The translations under genes and the position numbers were made by a program. A stretch of 41,575 bases of DNA from an uncultured Fretibacterium sp. Lineage in GTDB: Bacteria > Synergistota > Synergistia > Synergistales > Aminobacteriaceae. Each line of letters starts with the position of its first letter. Positions within the stretch are counted from its first letter, which is position 1. Under the pieces are notes generated by a model. That model had not been told where the DNA came from. It was given only the letters and a program-made list of their open reading frames with translations, and made no database searches. Below are positions 1 to 7,874 of the stretch, in pieces. The stretch covers positions 1 to 41,575 of the forward strand of contig NZ_CAUUWA010000018.1 of NCBI RefSeq assembly GCF_963548695.1, written 5' to 3'.

Positions 1-59
1 ATTTCGACACAACAAGAAAAACTTACACCTTCTTCCTCCTTTAATCAGCGCTTCCCTTG
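1..59. mobile_element. Right end of a MITE-like element (copy A) plus target bases
   Basis: Positions 41-55 (TTAATCAGCGCTTCC) match the right terminus of the repeat elements at 5210-5485, 16168-16498 and 23618-23745. CTTG follows at 56-59, the same bases found as target at 16499-16502. The element body lies to the left and runs off the window. Its interior (1-40) does not match the interiors of the other copies, so it could be a different or larger family member. It sits inside the IS5-type transposase gene. Confidence 0.6.
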
Positions 60-438
60 GTGTTGAGCCCCCTTTTGTCCGGCTCATCTCCTGATTGCCG
101 CCCCTCGCTCCCGACGCATGCGGATGCACCTTGATGTGCGTGGCGTCTATCATCAGCCATTCGAAATCCGGATCAACTACAAGCTGTTCCAACAGCTTCT
201 CCCAGATTCCCTTGTCCCGCCAACGGCAGAACCGGCGATGTGTATTCTTCCAGTCCCCGTAATCGGGAGGCAAATCCCGCCAGGGAGCACCGGTACGTAA
301 AATCCAGAACACCGCGTTGATGAAGAGACGATTGTCCCGGGCTTTGCCTCCCCAGGATCCCGGACGACCAGGAAGAAGAGGTTCCAGCAACTCCCAGATC
401 CTGTCCGAAATATCGTGCCTTCTGTGCCCTTGGTCCAT
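60..438 (-). pseudogene. IS5-family transposase, N-terminal fragment (interrupted)
   Basis: Reading the minus strand from the ATG at 438 gives about 126 residues starting MDQGHRRHDISDRIWELLEP. They continue with WGGKARDNRLFINAVFWILR, TGAPWRDLPPDYGDW and FEWLMIDATHIKVHPHASG. This is the N-terminal half of an IS5-family (IS427/IS1031-like) DDE transposase, with the first catalytic Asp in the LMIDATHIK block. The fragment reaches the SRTKGG motif near 68-80. There one base appears to be missing: the expected LNTK continues only after a one-base frame shift. It then runs directly into the terminal repeat of a MITE-like element ending at position 55 (target bases CTTG at 56-59). The C-terminal half is not visible in this window. 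The gene is therefore dead twice over, by frameshift and by insertion. The DNA just upstream of the start (439-512) holds no end of the IS that I can recognise. Confidence 0.85.
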
Positions 439-1097
439 AATGATTTCCCCCTCACTGAATTATTCTGCCGGAGGATATTCTAAACCTTTTCCCCTCTCCT
501 GACGACACTTCCTAAGCTCGAAAACGCAAATCAGAGATTTGCTGTCTCACTTATGAAAGGGAAGGTGCCGCCAAGGGCGGCGGAGGGGTTTGCTTTAAAC
601 CTGCATAACAACCCCCCAGCCCCTGCGGGGCAGCCCCCCTTTCATAAGCAGACTGCCATAAGCAGACGGCCAACGAACGCAGTGATAAGTAGGCGACCAT
701 AAGCAGACCACCAACGAGTGTAACGAGTTGAGTGGGTCGCTTATAAGTGAAGCAGCAAATCTTTGATTTGCGTAGCTGAACTTAGGGGCCTTATCAGGGG
801 CTTCATCAACGAGCAACGCGAGTTGTGTCGATCACTTAGCTTTTTCACCAGTTGTGCCGGTTCGCTTAGGGGCTTCATCAGCGAACGCAGTGAGTTGTGC
901 AGGTCGCTTAGGTTCTTCACCAGGGGGGGCCAAGAGGCACAAAGCCCTCCTTTAAACGCGAATTGGTATGATCACCAGCAAAATGCAGCCGTCGGCGAAA
1001 TCGTTCCTCGCATCTGCCGTTACGAGCCCTTCGCTCACGTTGTCCGATGCGTCCGCATCCAGTACGCTTCTCTGCCGGCAATAGGTGGAAAAAGGAT
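439..1097. repeat. Gene-free region with an array of small hairpin repeats
   Basis: I see no believable gene in these 659 bases. From about 513 to 920 the DNA is a mosaic of short imperfect palindromes bounded by TAAG and CTTA. One unit (743-784) recurs inverted at 513-554, both carrying a GCAAATC/GATTTGC stem. The other units (about 699-744, 802-840 and 871-911) have a core like CCAACGAG(N6-8)CGAGTTGTG, flanked by TAAGCAGAC on the left and GGTCGCTTAGG plus GCTTCATCA on the right. The same units recur inside the MITE-like element at 16272-16390. A further GC hairpin (GCCCCTGCGGGGC) lies near 618-632. Positions 930-1097 show nothing I can name. Confidence 0.6.
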
Positions 1098-2177
1098 TTA
1101 TTCCAGGCCAAATTGGTCCTTTACGAAACGAAGCGCACAGTTTGCGGCAAACTCTCCCTGATTGCCATGCGTCGTGGTCGTTGTCCCGAACATATAGGCT
1201 TCGACGCCATACTTGGTGAGGGCTTCAAAGAGCTCGTAGCTCTGTTGTGGCGCCACTCGGTGATCTCGGCCGCCATAAATAATCATGAAAGGACAATCGT
1301 TCTTATCCACAAAATTTAGAGGACAGGAAAGATACGCCCTATAAAGCGCTTCTTGATAAGGAGAAGCTGGGTTTTCATATGGACTGCCTGGATTGCCGAG
1401 GTGGGCCCGTAGTACGTCCAGCCCCTCTCCTTTACCGTTAAAACCAAGGACCTGGGCCCTTGACGAGGAGGGGGCGTCCGCTTGCTCGTACATAGCTCGA
1501 GGATCGATTATATATGGACGTTCATACTGATCCGGCGCAAGATCGAGCAGGTCCGTCATGCCATAGTAGTCAACAACGGCAGTTGGCCTGGATGAATGCT
1601 CCAGATTCCCCCCTACGGTCCCTTCCAATTCATCGACACCATGTGTTGTTCCAAGAAGATTACACAAGTGTGCACCTGCGGATTGCCCCCATACGATGAT
1701 CCTGTCCGGATCGATTTTGTATTTTGAAGCGTTGGCCCGCAGAAAGCGTATTTGCCCTTTCAGGTCCCAGAGCATGGCAGGAAAAAGCGCTTCAGTGCTG
1801 AGGCGGTAGTCCGCGGTAACCACTGCGCACCCCATATCGAGTGCCCGCATACAGGCGAAAAAAGGGTCGTTCGTGCCGGTATCCTTTTCCATCAGGGATG
1901 CACAGGTGTAGTCTCCCGAGTTCCATGCACCGCCATGCACATAGATAATTACCGGGATCGTGTCGTGCATTCCTTCCGGACGATAGATGTTCATCTTGAG
2001 ATCTCTTACGGAGCCTATTTGGGTCAGGTCCGTCCTCACGGTATCCACTACGACATCCGCAAAGGTTGGCTTTTTTGCGAAATGGGTTTCCGGAAGGGCT
2101 TTATATTCCGCATAAGAAGATTCTCCAATCACGAATGAAAGTATGCAGATGAGAAACAAGGCAATGCTTTTCTTCAT
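1098..2177 (-). CDS. Secreted alpha/beta-hydrolase (esterase-like), downstream paralogue
   Basis: 359 residues. A signal peptide is visible (MKKSIALFLICILSFVIG, cleavage likely around residues 22-24). The mature part is an alpha/beta-hydrolase of the acetyl-xylan/feruloyl esterase or alpha/beta-hydrolase-3 type. The oxyanion motif is HGGAW at 81-85, the nucleophile Ser166 lies in GQSAG (164-168), the likely acid is Asp305 (GGRDHRV), and the His is 337 (THGNQGEF). These imply hydrolysis of an ester outside the cytoplasm; the substrate cannot be told. The start is supported by GGGGAGGG eleven or so bases upstream. It lies 28 bp downstream of a close paralogue with the same layout, so the two are probably co-transcribed. 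The family call is solid, the substrate is open. Confidence 0.88.
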   Translation of the reverse strand: MKKSIALFLICILSFVIGESSYAEYKALPETHFAKKPTFADVVVDTVRTDLTQIGSVRDLKMNIYRPEGMHDTIPVIIYVHGGAWNSGDYTCASLMEKDTGTNDPFFACMRALDMGCAVVTADYRLSTEALFPAMLWDLKGQIRFLRANASKYKIDPDRIIVWGQSAGAHLCNLLGTTHGVDELEGTVGGNLEHSSRPTAVVDYYGMTDLLDLAPDQYERPYIIDPRAMYEQADAPSSSRAQVLGFNGKGEGLDVLRAHLGNPGSPYENPASPYQEALYRAYLSCPLNFVDKNDCPFMIIYGGRDHRVAPQQSYELFEALTKYGVEAYMFGTTTTTHGNQGEFAANCALRFVKDQFGLE

Positions 2178-2205
2178 GGCGAATCCCTCCCCAAGAGTTT
2201 TTCAG

Positions 2206-3399
2206 TCAATACAAGCTGGGTGTTGCCAGCCCGAACTGATCGCGTACAAAACGTTTTGCAGCGTCGTTGGCGAAGTCTCCCTGATCGCCGTGAGACCGAA
2301 GCGAGCTCGTAAAAAGATAGGCCTCGATTCCTTTTCGAGTCAGAGCTTCAAAAAGCCTTTCGCTCTGCGCCATGGCAACTCGGTGGTCCATGCCTCCCTG
2401 ACAGATAAAAAATGGGCAGTCATCCTTACTGATGAAGTTTAGGCAGGACGCGAGATAGGCCCTATGAAGCGCTTTCCGATCGAGTTCCGGAAGTTCGGGA
2501 TTTTCATAAGGATTACCTGGATTGCCCAGCTCCCCCCTCAAGACGGCATTCCCTTTTCCTTGAACTTTGCCGCCGAATCCCAGAAGCTGCCCCCTTGTGG
2601 AACCATCTGCATCATTGGTGTCATAAACGGATGGAAAATCCATGACATACGGCCTTTTATACTGATCGGGCGCAAGTCGGAGAATATCTGTCATACCGAA
2701 ATAATTGACGACGGCGAGCGGTCTCGAAGAGTAGTCCAAGTTTCCGCCCACATCTCCCTCCAGCTCCTCCACGCCACCCGTCGTGCCAAGTATATTGACA
2801 AGCTGGCCGCCAGCCGACTCGCCCCAGACGATGATTCGTTCGGGGTCAATGTTATATTTTTCCGCATTGGCCCGCAGAAACCGAATTTGACCCTTCAGAT
2901 CCCAAACCATAGCCGGATAGAACGCTTCCTGGCTCAGACGATAATCGGCGGTAACAACGGTGCAACCGGAATTGAGCAAGTCCATACAGGCAAGGAAGGT
3001 ACCGTTCTCTTTCCTGCCATCCATGAGGGCTGCGCAGGTATAATCTCCGGTGCTCCATTTACCACCGTGAACATATATCACTGCCGGGGTTGGATCCATT
3101 CTGCCCTCTGGTTTATAGATATTCATACAAAGATCTCTCGAGGTACCCTCACCCATGAGATCGGTTGCTACGGTGGCGACAACGACATCAGAGTAAGTCG
3201 GCTTCGCCGTAAAAGTCGGAAAATGCGGAGCGTTCGTGGCAGCCGAAGTTGAGGATGTGCTCTCCGTCCCTGCGAGCTGTTGCATTCCAATCGATTTGAA
3301 AGAATCTGGCGTTGCCGTATCCGAGCAATCTCCGCTGCATGCAAAGCAGGCAACGATCACGACGATGGAGATCGATAAGAAACTTGCTTGCCTTCTCAT
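2206..3399 (-). CDS. Exported alpha/beta-hydrolase (esterase-like), probable lipoprotein
   Basis: 397 residues from the ATG at 3399, chosen because AGGAGG precedes it by seven bases. An in-frame start 60 bp upstream lacks this. The N-terminus (MRRQASFLSISIVVIVACF) is a signal sequence with a lipobox-like IVAC, so the protein may be anchored to a membrane through Cys18. A Ser/Thr/Ala-rich linker follows. The hydrolase domain has HGGKW (oxyanion hole), GESAGG (nucleophile Ser), GGMDHRV (acid) and SHGDQGDF (His). It is clearly paralogous to the next gene: the blocks VVTADYRLS, PAMVWDLKGQIRFLRANA and GNPYENP are shared. The pair looks like a tandem duplication in which only this copy has the lipobox. 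It probably acts on esterified sugars or other extracellular esters; this is inference. Confidence 0.87.
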   Translation of the reverse strand: MRRQASFLSISIVVIVACFACSGDCSDTATPDSFKSIGMQQLAGTESTSSTSAATNAPHFPTFTAKPTYSDVVVATVATDLMGEGTSRDLCMNIYKPEGRMDPTPAVIYVHGGKWSTGDYTCAALMDGRKENGTFLACMDLLNSGCTVVTADYRLSQEAFYPAMVWDLKGQIRFLRANAEKYNIDPERIIVWGESAGGQLVNILGTTGGVEELEGDVGGNLDYSSRPLAVVNYFGMTDILRLAPDQYKRPYVMDFPSVYDTNDADGSTRGQLLGFGGKVQGKGNAVLRGELGNPGNPYENPELPELDRKALHRAYLASCLNFISKDDCPFFICQGGMDHRVAMAQSERLFEALTRKGIEAYLFTSSLRSHGDQGDFANDAAKRFVRDQFGLATPSLY

Positions 3400-3448
3400 G
3401 GAGGTTCCTCCTACCATCAAGTTGTTTTCTTGGTTTCCAGGTCGAACA

Positions 3449-3479
3449 ATAATACGCAATACGCTTAAAAGGCTGTCAG
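3449..3479 (-). promoter_or_regulatory. Possible promoter of the esterase pair
   Basis: On the minus strand CTGACA (3474-3479) and TATTAT (3449-3454) lie 19 bases apart, about 50 bases before the start at 3399. The spacing is longer than ideal, so this is tentative. Confidence 0.35.
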
Positions 3480-3549
3480 GGAGAAAGGGGAAAATCCTCT
3501 TGTTTAGGGGCTTTTTTACTATCGGACGATTGCTTGTTTCATTTTCTTG

Positions 3550-5070
3550 TCAGACTTGCATTGCAAAATCCGAGAAGACATCGGAGTCCTCAAGGGCGTA
3601 ATACAAACTTTTTTTTCGCCTCAACAGCTCGGAATATCTCGATGCGGCTTCCGCTTCGGGCTCGAAAAGGTCATAGGACTTGGGGGACATCCGCTCGAAT
3701 GCCTGATGGATGTCAGGGTGGAGTCCCAATGCCGGTGCGGAAACGATGCTGGCTCCCAGGGAGGATTGTTCGCTGTTGCCGCACCGGAAGACTTTTTTAT
3801 TGAAGGTGTTGGCTTGTATCTCGCAGAAGAGGTCGCTGCGGGTCATACCGCCGGCCACCCGGACCTCCTCCAGAGGTCCTGCCAGGTCCTGAATGAGCGA
3901 AAGGTTGTCGGCTATCTCCATGGAGATCCCCTCCATAATGGCACGGATCATGTCCGCACGACGGGAGCCCAAAGACAAGTTGAAGAACATGCCCTTCGAC
4001 AGGGGGTTCCAATAAGGAGCGGCACTGCCCTCGAAATGGGGGAGGAGCATCACCCCATTGGCTCCGACCGGCGATGTCGTTGCCTCGCCATTCATGAGGG
4101 CGTATGCGGACGCCGTACCCGCAAAGTCGGGACAGAAGCGTTCCTTGAACCATCGGTATATCGAGCCGGTGTTGAATATGGCAGCCTCGGCAACCCACTT
4201 TCCTGGAATTGCGGCTGCCTGGCAGACGATCCTGCAATTTGGGTCGAAGACAGGGGCGTTGGCATAGGAGAGGACGAAAGAACCGGTCCCGGTGTTCGCT
4301 TCCGCAATCCCCTCCTTGATAACGCCAAGCGCTGCGGCGGCATTCTGCTGATCGCCGCCCGATATCGCGACAGGCAGCCCGGAGGGGAGCCCGACGATAT
4401 CGGCGACCCCGGGGAGCAATCCCCCTGCCAAAGAGCCGGGAGGACGAAGTTCGCAAAGGCGATCGGTACCGATCCCCGCCAGGCCGAGTAATTCCGGGTC
4501 CCAGTCGAAGGCGGACAGGTTCATCAACATGGTTCTGCTGGCCTGGGTCCAGTCGGTGATAAAACACCCCGTGAGGTGGTGTACCAGAAGATCCTGCACG
4601 CCTAAAAATTTATGGGCGGCCCTGTAGGTAGCGGCATGGTGCTTTTTAAGCCAGAGTATTTTGGGGAGGACAAAAAAAGGGTTGATGCGCAGCCCCGTTT
4701 TCCGATAGAACCAGGAAAGCCCCAATTCCTCCTCCAGGAAACGGCATTCCTGGATAGTACGCTTATCCTGCCACATGATGGCGTTGCATAGAGGACTGCC
4801 AGCCCTGTCGACCGGGATCAAGGAGGACCGTTGAGACGTCAATGCGATGCCCAGAGGCGCGGCCCCAATCGATTTGAAGAAGTCAGCCGTTTTTTTCAAA
4901 AGCGATAAGGCTGAATTCGTCCAGGTCGAGGGCTCCTGCTCCACGAGGAGGGGGGCAGGAAATATGTTGTGGTACTCCTCCGAGCTGGAGTGGCACAACT
5001 CGCCGGTCTCGGAATATACGGTTGCGATCATGCCCGAGGTACCGACATCCAGAGCTATGACGTATCGCAT
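3550..5070 (-). CDS. FGGY-family carbohydrate kinase (xylulokinase-like)
   Basis: 506 residues from the ATG at 5070 (GGAGG six to seven bases upstream; an ATG 15 bp earlier lies before this site). FGGY kinases transfer phosphate from ATP to a sugar, polyol or sugar acid in the cytoplasm. The N-terminal phosphate loop is IALDVGTSGM. The central domain has GGDQQNAAAALG and GTGSFVLS, and the C-terminal adenosine-site motif is VAGGMTRSDLFCEIQANTF. Length is typical for the family. It resembles xylulokinase and the YoaC-type kinases found beside a 2-hydroxyacid dehydrogenase (YoaD type), as here. The neighbours (GntP permease, class II aldolase, dehydrogenase, RpiR regulator) point to catabolism of a sugar acid or related hydroxyacid. 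The substrate is unknown. It is the last gene of the cluster and is separated from gntP by a 276-bp repeat element. Confidence 0.88.
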   Translation of the reverse strand: MRYVIALDVGTSGMIATVYSETGELCHSSSEEYHNIFPAPLLVEQEPSTWTNSALSLLKKTADFFKSIGAAPLGIALTSQRSSLIPVDRAGSPLCNAIMWQDKRTIQECRFLEEELGLSWFYRKTGLRINPFFVLPKILWLKKHHAATYRAAHKFLGVQDLLVHHLTGCFITDWTQASRTMLMNLSAFDWDPELLGLAGIGTDRLCELRPPGSLAGGLLPGVADIVGLPSGLPVAISGGDQQNAAAALGVIKEGIAEANTGTGSFVLSYANAPVFDPNCRIVCQAAAIPGKWVAEAAIFNTGSIYRWFKERFCPDFAGTASAYALMNGEATTSPVGANGVMLLPHFEGSAAPYWNPLSKGMFFNLSLGSRRADMIRAIMEGISMEIADNLSLIQDLAGPLEEVRVAGGMTRSDLFCEIQANTFNKKVFRCGNSEQSSLGASIVSAPALGLHPDIHQAFERMSPKSYDLFEPEAEAASRYSELLRRKKSLYYALEDSDVFSDFAMQV

Positions 5071-5205
5071 TTTTTCCTCCTTCACGCCTTTTCCTTTTAG
5101 GGAAACGCGGCTCGGGAATGGAAGCCCGGCCTCCCGGGCCGCTTGATCGATAGGGTTCTCTCTTACCTTCGAGAGATCGAAGGATAGAGCAAAAAACGCC
5201 TAAGC

Positions 5206-5489
5206 CTAGGGAAACACTGATTTAATCCATGAAGCCTCCCTGTGGTACCCCAGCTTGCCTGTTTCGAGGGAAAAGCTTGCCGGGGCCGCCGCTATCCCCA
5301 AAGGGAAGCCTTCCGGCAGCCGCTCGCTTCACTCGCGGGCCGATCAGTCTCAGGATAGCGGCGTGGGGGCATGGGGGCAAAGCCCCCATGTTAATTTTTA
5401 GGGAAGCGCTGGAGATTGTTGTTTATAGGTATTTCGCATAATTAATCTTGCTAAAACGTGCGTTTTTATTACACTCAGCGCTTCCCTAG
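5206..5489. mobile_element. MITE-like element (copy B) with CTAG target duplication
   Basis: The element occupies 5210-5485 (276 bp). It starts GGAAACACTGATTTAAT and ends CTCAGCGCTTCC, and is flanked by identical CTAG at 5206-5209 and 5486-5489. A 4-bp CTAG duplication is typical of some IS5-group transposases. No protein is encoded, so it would be mobilised in trans. The interior shares blocks with copy D: a GGTACCCCAGCTTGCCTG segment, GCCGGGGCCGCCGCTAT, and GCCCCCATGTTAATTTTTA. The last leads into an internal copy of the terminus, GGGAAGCGCTGGA, near 5400-5412. The right-hand CTAG contains the gntP stop codon. The rest of the gap (5071-5205) shows only small GC-rich dyads. Confidence 0.75.
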
Positions 5490-6871
5490 AGTCCTGGAAG
5501 GACTCCGGAGAGGAAGTTCAGGACGACGAGACAGGCGAGTACCGTCAGCCCGGATAGGGTACCGCCCACGGTCCAGCATTGTATCGTCTGTTTTACGCTG
5601 AACCGGGAGAATCTGTTGACCACCCAGAAACCGGAGTCGTTGGGCAGCGAGCAGCCGATACCTCCCGCACATATTGCAAGCCCTATCAATATCGGAGAGA
5701 CCCCTGACAGCTGGGATACGATGGGCGCCATAATGGACGATGTGGTGACGAGCGCCACCGTGGTGGACCCCTGTGCCGCCCTCAATATCTGGCTGATCGC
5801 GAAGCAGACGACGATCAACAGGAGGCCGGCCGAGGTCCCGGTCCACCCCGACATGCTCTCGACGAGAACCTTCCCGATCCCCGTCGCGTTGATGACGGAG
5901 CCGAACGCACCGCCGGCGCCGGTTATGATGAAGATGGCCCCCGCACTCTCGCCGCATTTTGCGATAATCTCGGTGAAGCTGGCGCCTATGTACTTGTGGA
6001 GCTGCAGGTAGGCGACCAGCACCCCTATCAGAAGGGCGATATTCTTGTCCCCGAGGAAGGCAAGCAGCTTGAAAGCCGTAGAGGTCTTATCGGTTATCGT
6101 CGCTGCCGCTACCGTTCCCGCCAGGATGATGGCAATGGGAAGAAAGATGAGGAATATGCCGAGCCCTCCGCTGGGGCCGTCTTTTTTGCCCTCGGAAACG
6201 GGCTTTTCATCGAGGCCGTCGAAGTTGTTGGCAAAGTCGGCGGAGTTTCCCGGCAGGATCCCGATGAGCTTACCATAAGCCACTCCGCCGACAAGGCTCC
6301 CGGCGATCGCGACGATAAGGCTGTAGAACAGGAAATAGCCCAGGTTGAGGCCGAGGTTGTTCGCCACAATAAGGGGCCCCGGGGTGGGAATGACCACCGA
6401 GTGGGTCGTGATGAGTCCTACCGCCAGCGCCGTAACGAGCGTGATGAAGGGGATCCTGCCCTTGCGCGAGACCTGTTTGATGAGGTTGAGCAGAAGGATG
6501 AAGGCGGCGTCGAAAAATACCGGTATGGAGACGACGAACCCCGTTAAATTGACCGCCAGAGGGGCGCGTTTCTCCCCCGTCGCACGAAGAAGCAGACCCG
6601 CAATCTGCGCGGTACAGCCGGATTGATGCAGAAGCTCTCCCAGGACGATGCCCAGGACGATGATAATGCCGATGCTGCCGAGCGTTCCTCCAAAGCCGGA
6701 GGCTATTTGGGCGGATATGTCGTTGAACGCCATCTTCGAGCAGAGCCCCATGACGATGGAACCCAGCAGCAAAGCGAGAAAGGGATGTACCTTGAATCCC
6801 ATAATGGCGATCAGCACGAAGAGAATCGCGACGGCAAAAGCTCCCAACAACCAACTTAGAGAAGTGGCCAT
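5486..6871 (-). CDS. GntP-family gluconate/sugar-acid permease
   Basis: 461 residues from the ATG at 6871 (AGGAGGT with good spacing; upstream in-frame codons give an arginine-rich, non-membrane N-terminus and were rejected). It is hydrophobic throughout, with about 12 predicted membrane segments, e.g. LLGAFAVAILFVLIAIMGF. GntP-family signatures include IPVFFDAAFILLLNL, THSVVIPTPGPL, AAQGSTTVALVTT and LPNDSGFWVVNRFS. GntP permeases take up gluconate or other sugar acids and hydroxyacids with protons. It lies between the aldolase (103 bp upstream) and the kinase, so it probably imports the substrate of this pathway. The stop codon TAG at 5486-5488 lies inside the CTAG duplication of the repeat element. 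Confidence 0.92.
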   Translation of the reverse strand: MATSLSWLLGAFAVAILFVLIAIMGFKVHPFLALLLGSIVMGLCSKMAFNDISAQIASGFGGTLGSIGIIIVLGIVLGELLHQSGCTAQIAGLLLRATGEKRAPLAVNLTGFVVSIPVFFDAAFILLLNLIKQVSRKGRIPFITLVTALAVGLITTHSVVIPTPGPLIVANNLGLNLGYFLFYSLIVAIAGSLVGGVAYGKLIGILPGNSADFANNFDGLDEKPVSEGKKDGPSGGLGIFLIFLPIAIILAGTVAAATITDKTSTAFKLLAFLGDKNIALLIGVLVAYLQLHKYIGASFTEIIAKCGESAGAIFIITGAGGAFGSVINATGIGKVLVESMSGWTGTSAGLLLIVVCFAISQILRAAQGSTTVALVTTSSIMAPIVSQLSGVSPILIGLAICAGGIGCSLPNDSGFWVVNRFSRFSVKQTIQCWTVGGTLSGLTVLACLVVLNFLSGVLPGL

Positions 6872-6974
6872 GAAAGATACCTCCTTCGTGATCGTATTTA
6901 TGATCGTAAGCGCTTTGACTCGGCGTTTCCTTCGCGAAGGGAGCGGGAGGCATGGGGCCGACGGCCACCAATAC

Positions 6975-7820
6975 CTACAGAACCTCAAAGAAACGAATGT
7001 ATTTTTTCACCACGTCACTTATGAAGGATCGCTCCTCCAGGGACAGAACCGACAAATGGGGAAGTTTGGGGCCCTCCAGCCGTTTTGACAATTCGGAAAC
7101 GGCATGGGATGACATCTCCGTGTTGACGTTGATCTTGCTGACCCCCCCCCTTATGCAGGCATGAATCGTCTTTTCCGGTATGCCCGAACCGCCGTGCAGG
7201 ACAAGGGGTTTTTTTAAAGCTTCGTTGATTTCCTCCAGGATATCCAGACGGATGTTCGGAACGCCCTTGTAAAGTCCATGAACTGTTCCGATGGAAACAG
7301 CCAATGCGTCAACCCCTGTCCGAGCGACAAACTCCCGCGCGGATGCGGGATCCGTGTATACCTCCCTGTCGTCGGCGCTGCCCTCGTGAGACGCCTCCCC
7401 CGCTGCGATGCTGCCAAGCTCGGCCTCGACCGAAACTCCGCAGGCATGGGCGATACGGCACACCAGCTCCGTATTCGCCATGTTTTCCTCGAACGGAAGG
7501 GCCGACCCGTCATACATGACGGAACCAAACCCCTCCCGGATTGCCTGGAACACCACGTCCAGGTCGGAACAGTGATCCAGATGGAGACAGACCGGAATAT
7601 CTCTTTGCCGGGAGAGGGAGAGGGCCATGGAGTAAGCGTCCTGCAAGCTCATGTTCTCGAGGTATTTCGCTCCAAAGGCCAGGATGACGGGTTTCGCCCC
7701 CATCTCGACGGCCGCATCCAAGACTCCCCGCATGGTCTCATAGTTATAGACGTTGAAAGAACCGACAGCTCTTTTCTCCTTATACGCCCTGGAAAGCATT
7801 TCATTGAAATTTACGAGCAT
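6975..7820 (-). CDS. Class II fructose-bisphosphate-aldolase-family enzyme
   Basis: 281 residues, the length of the KbaY/GatY/FbaA-like short class II aldolases. These zinc enzymes cleave a ketose phosphate, giving dihydroxyacetone phosphate or a related product plus an aldehyde. Seen motifs are Asp82-His83 in LHLDHC (catalytic Asp and zinc His), Glu134 in VEAELG, His181 in GTVHGLYKG, His209 in VLHGGSGIP, and the phosphate-binding KINVNTE at 229-235. The start has AGGAGGGAA upstream. It sits between the dehydrogenase (54 bp gap) and gntP. A role in cleaving the phosphorylated product of the FGGY kinase is the natural inference. True substrate specificity cannot be read from the sequence. Confidence 0.9.
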   Translation of the reverse strand: MLVNFNEMLSRAYKEKRAVGSFNVYNYETMRGVLDAAVEMGAKPVILAFGAKYLENMSLQDAYSMALSLSRQRDIPVCLHLDHCSDLDVVFQAIREGFGSVMYDGSALPFEENMANTELVCRIAHACGVSVEAELGSIAAGEASHEGSADDREVYTDPASAREFVARTGVDALAVSIGTVHGLYKGVPNIRLDILEEINEALKKPLVLHGGSGIPEKTIHACIRGGVSKINVNTEMSSHAVSELSKRLEGPKLPHLSVLSLEERSFISDVVKKYIRFFEVL

Positions 7821-7874
7821 CGACTTCCCTCCTTTCTGCTAACGCCTTGTTCCGTAACCCCTTGTCCCGGCCAT

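Noticed and set aside
513..920. Possible CRISPR array
   Set aside because: The units are of unequal length, in both orientations, with no regular spacers and no cas genes nearby.
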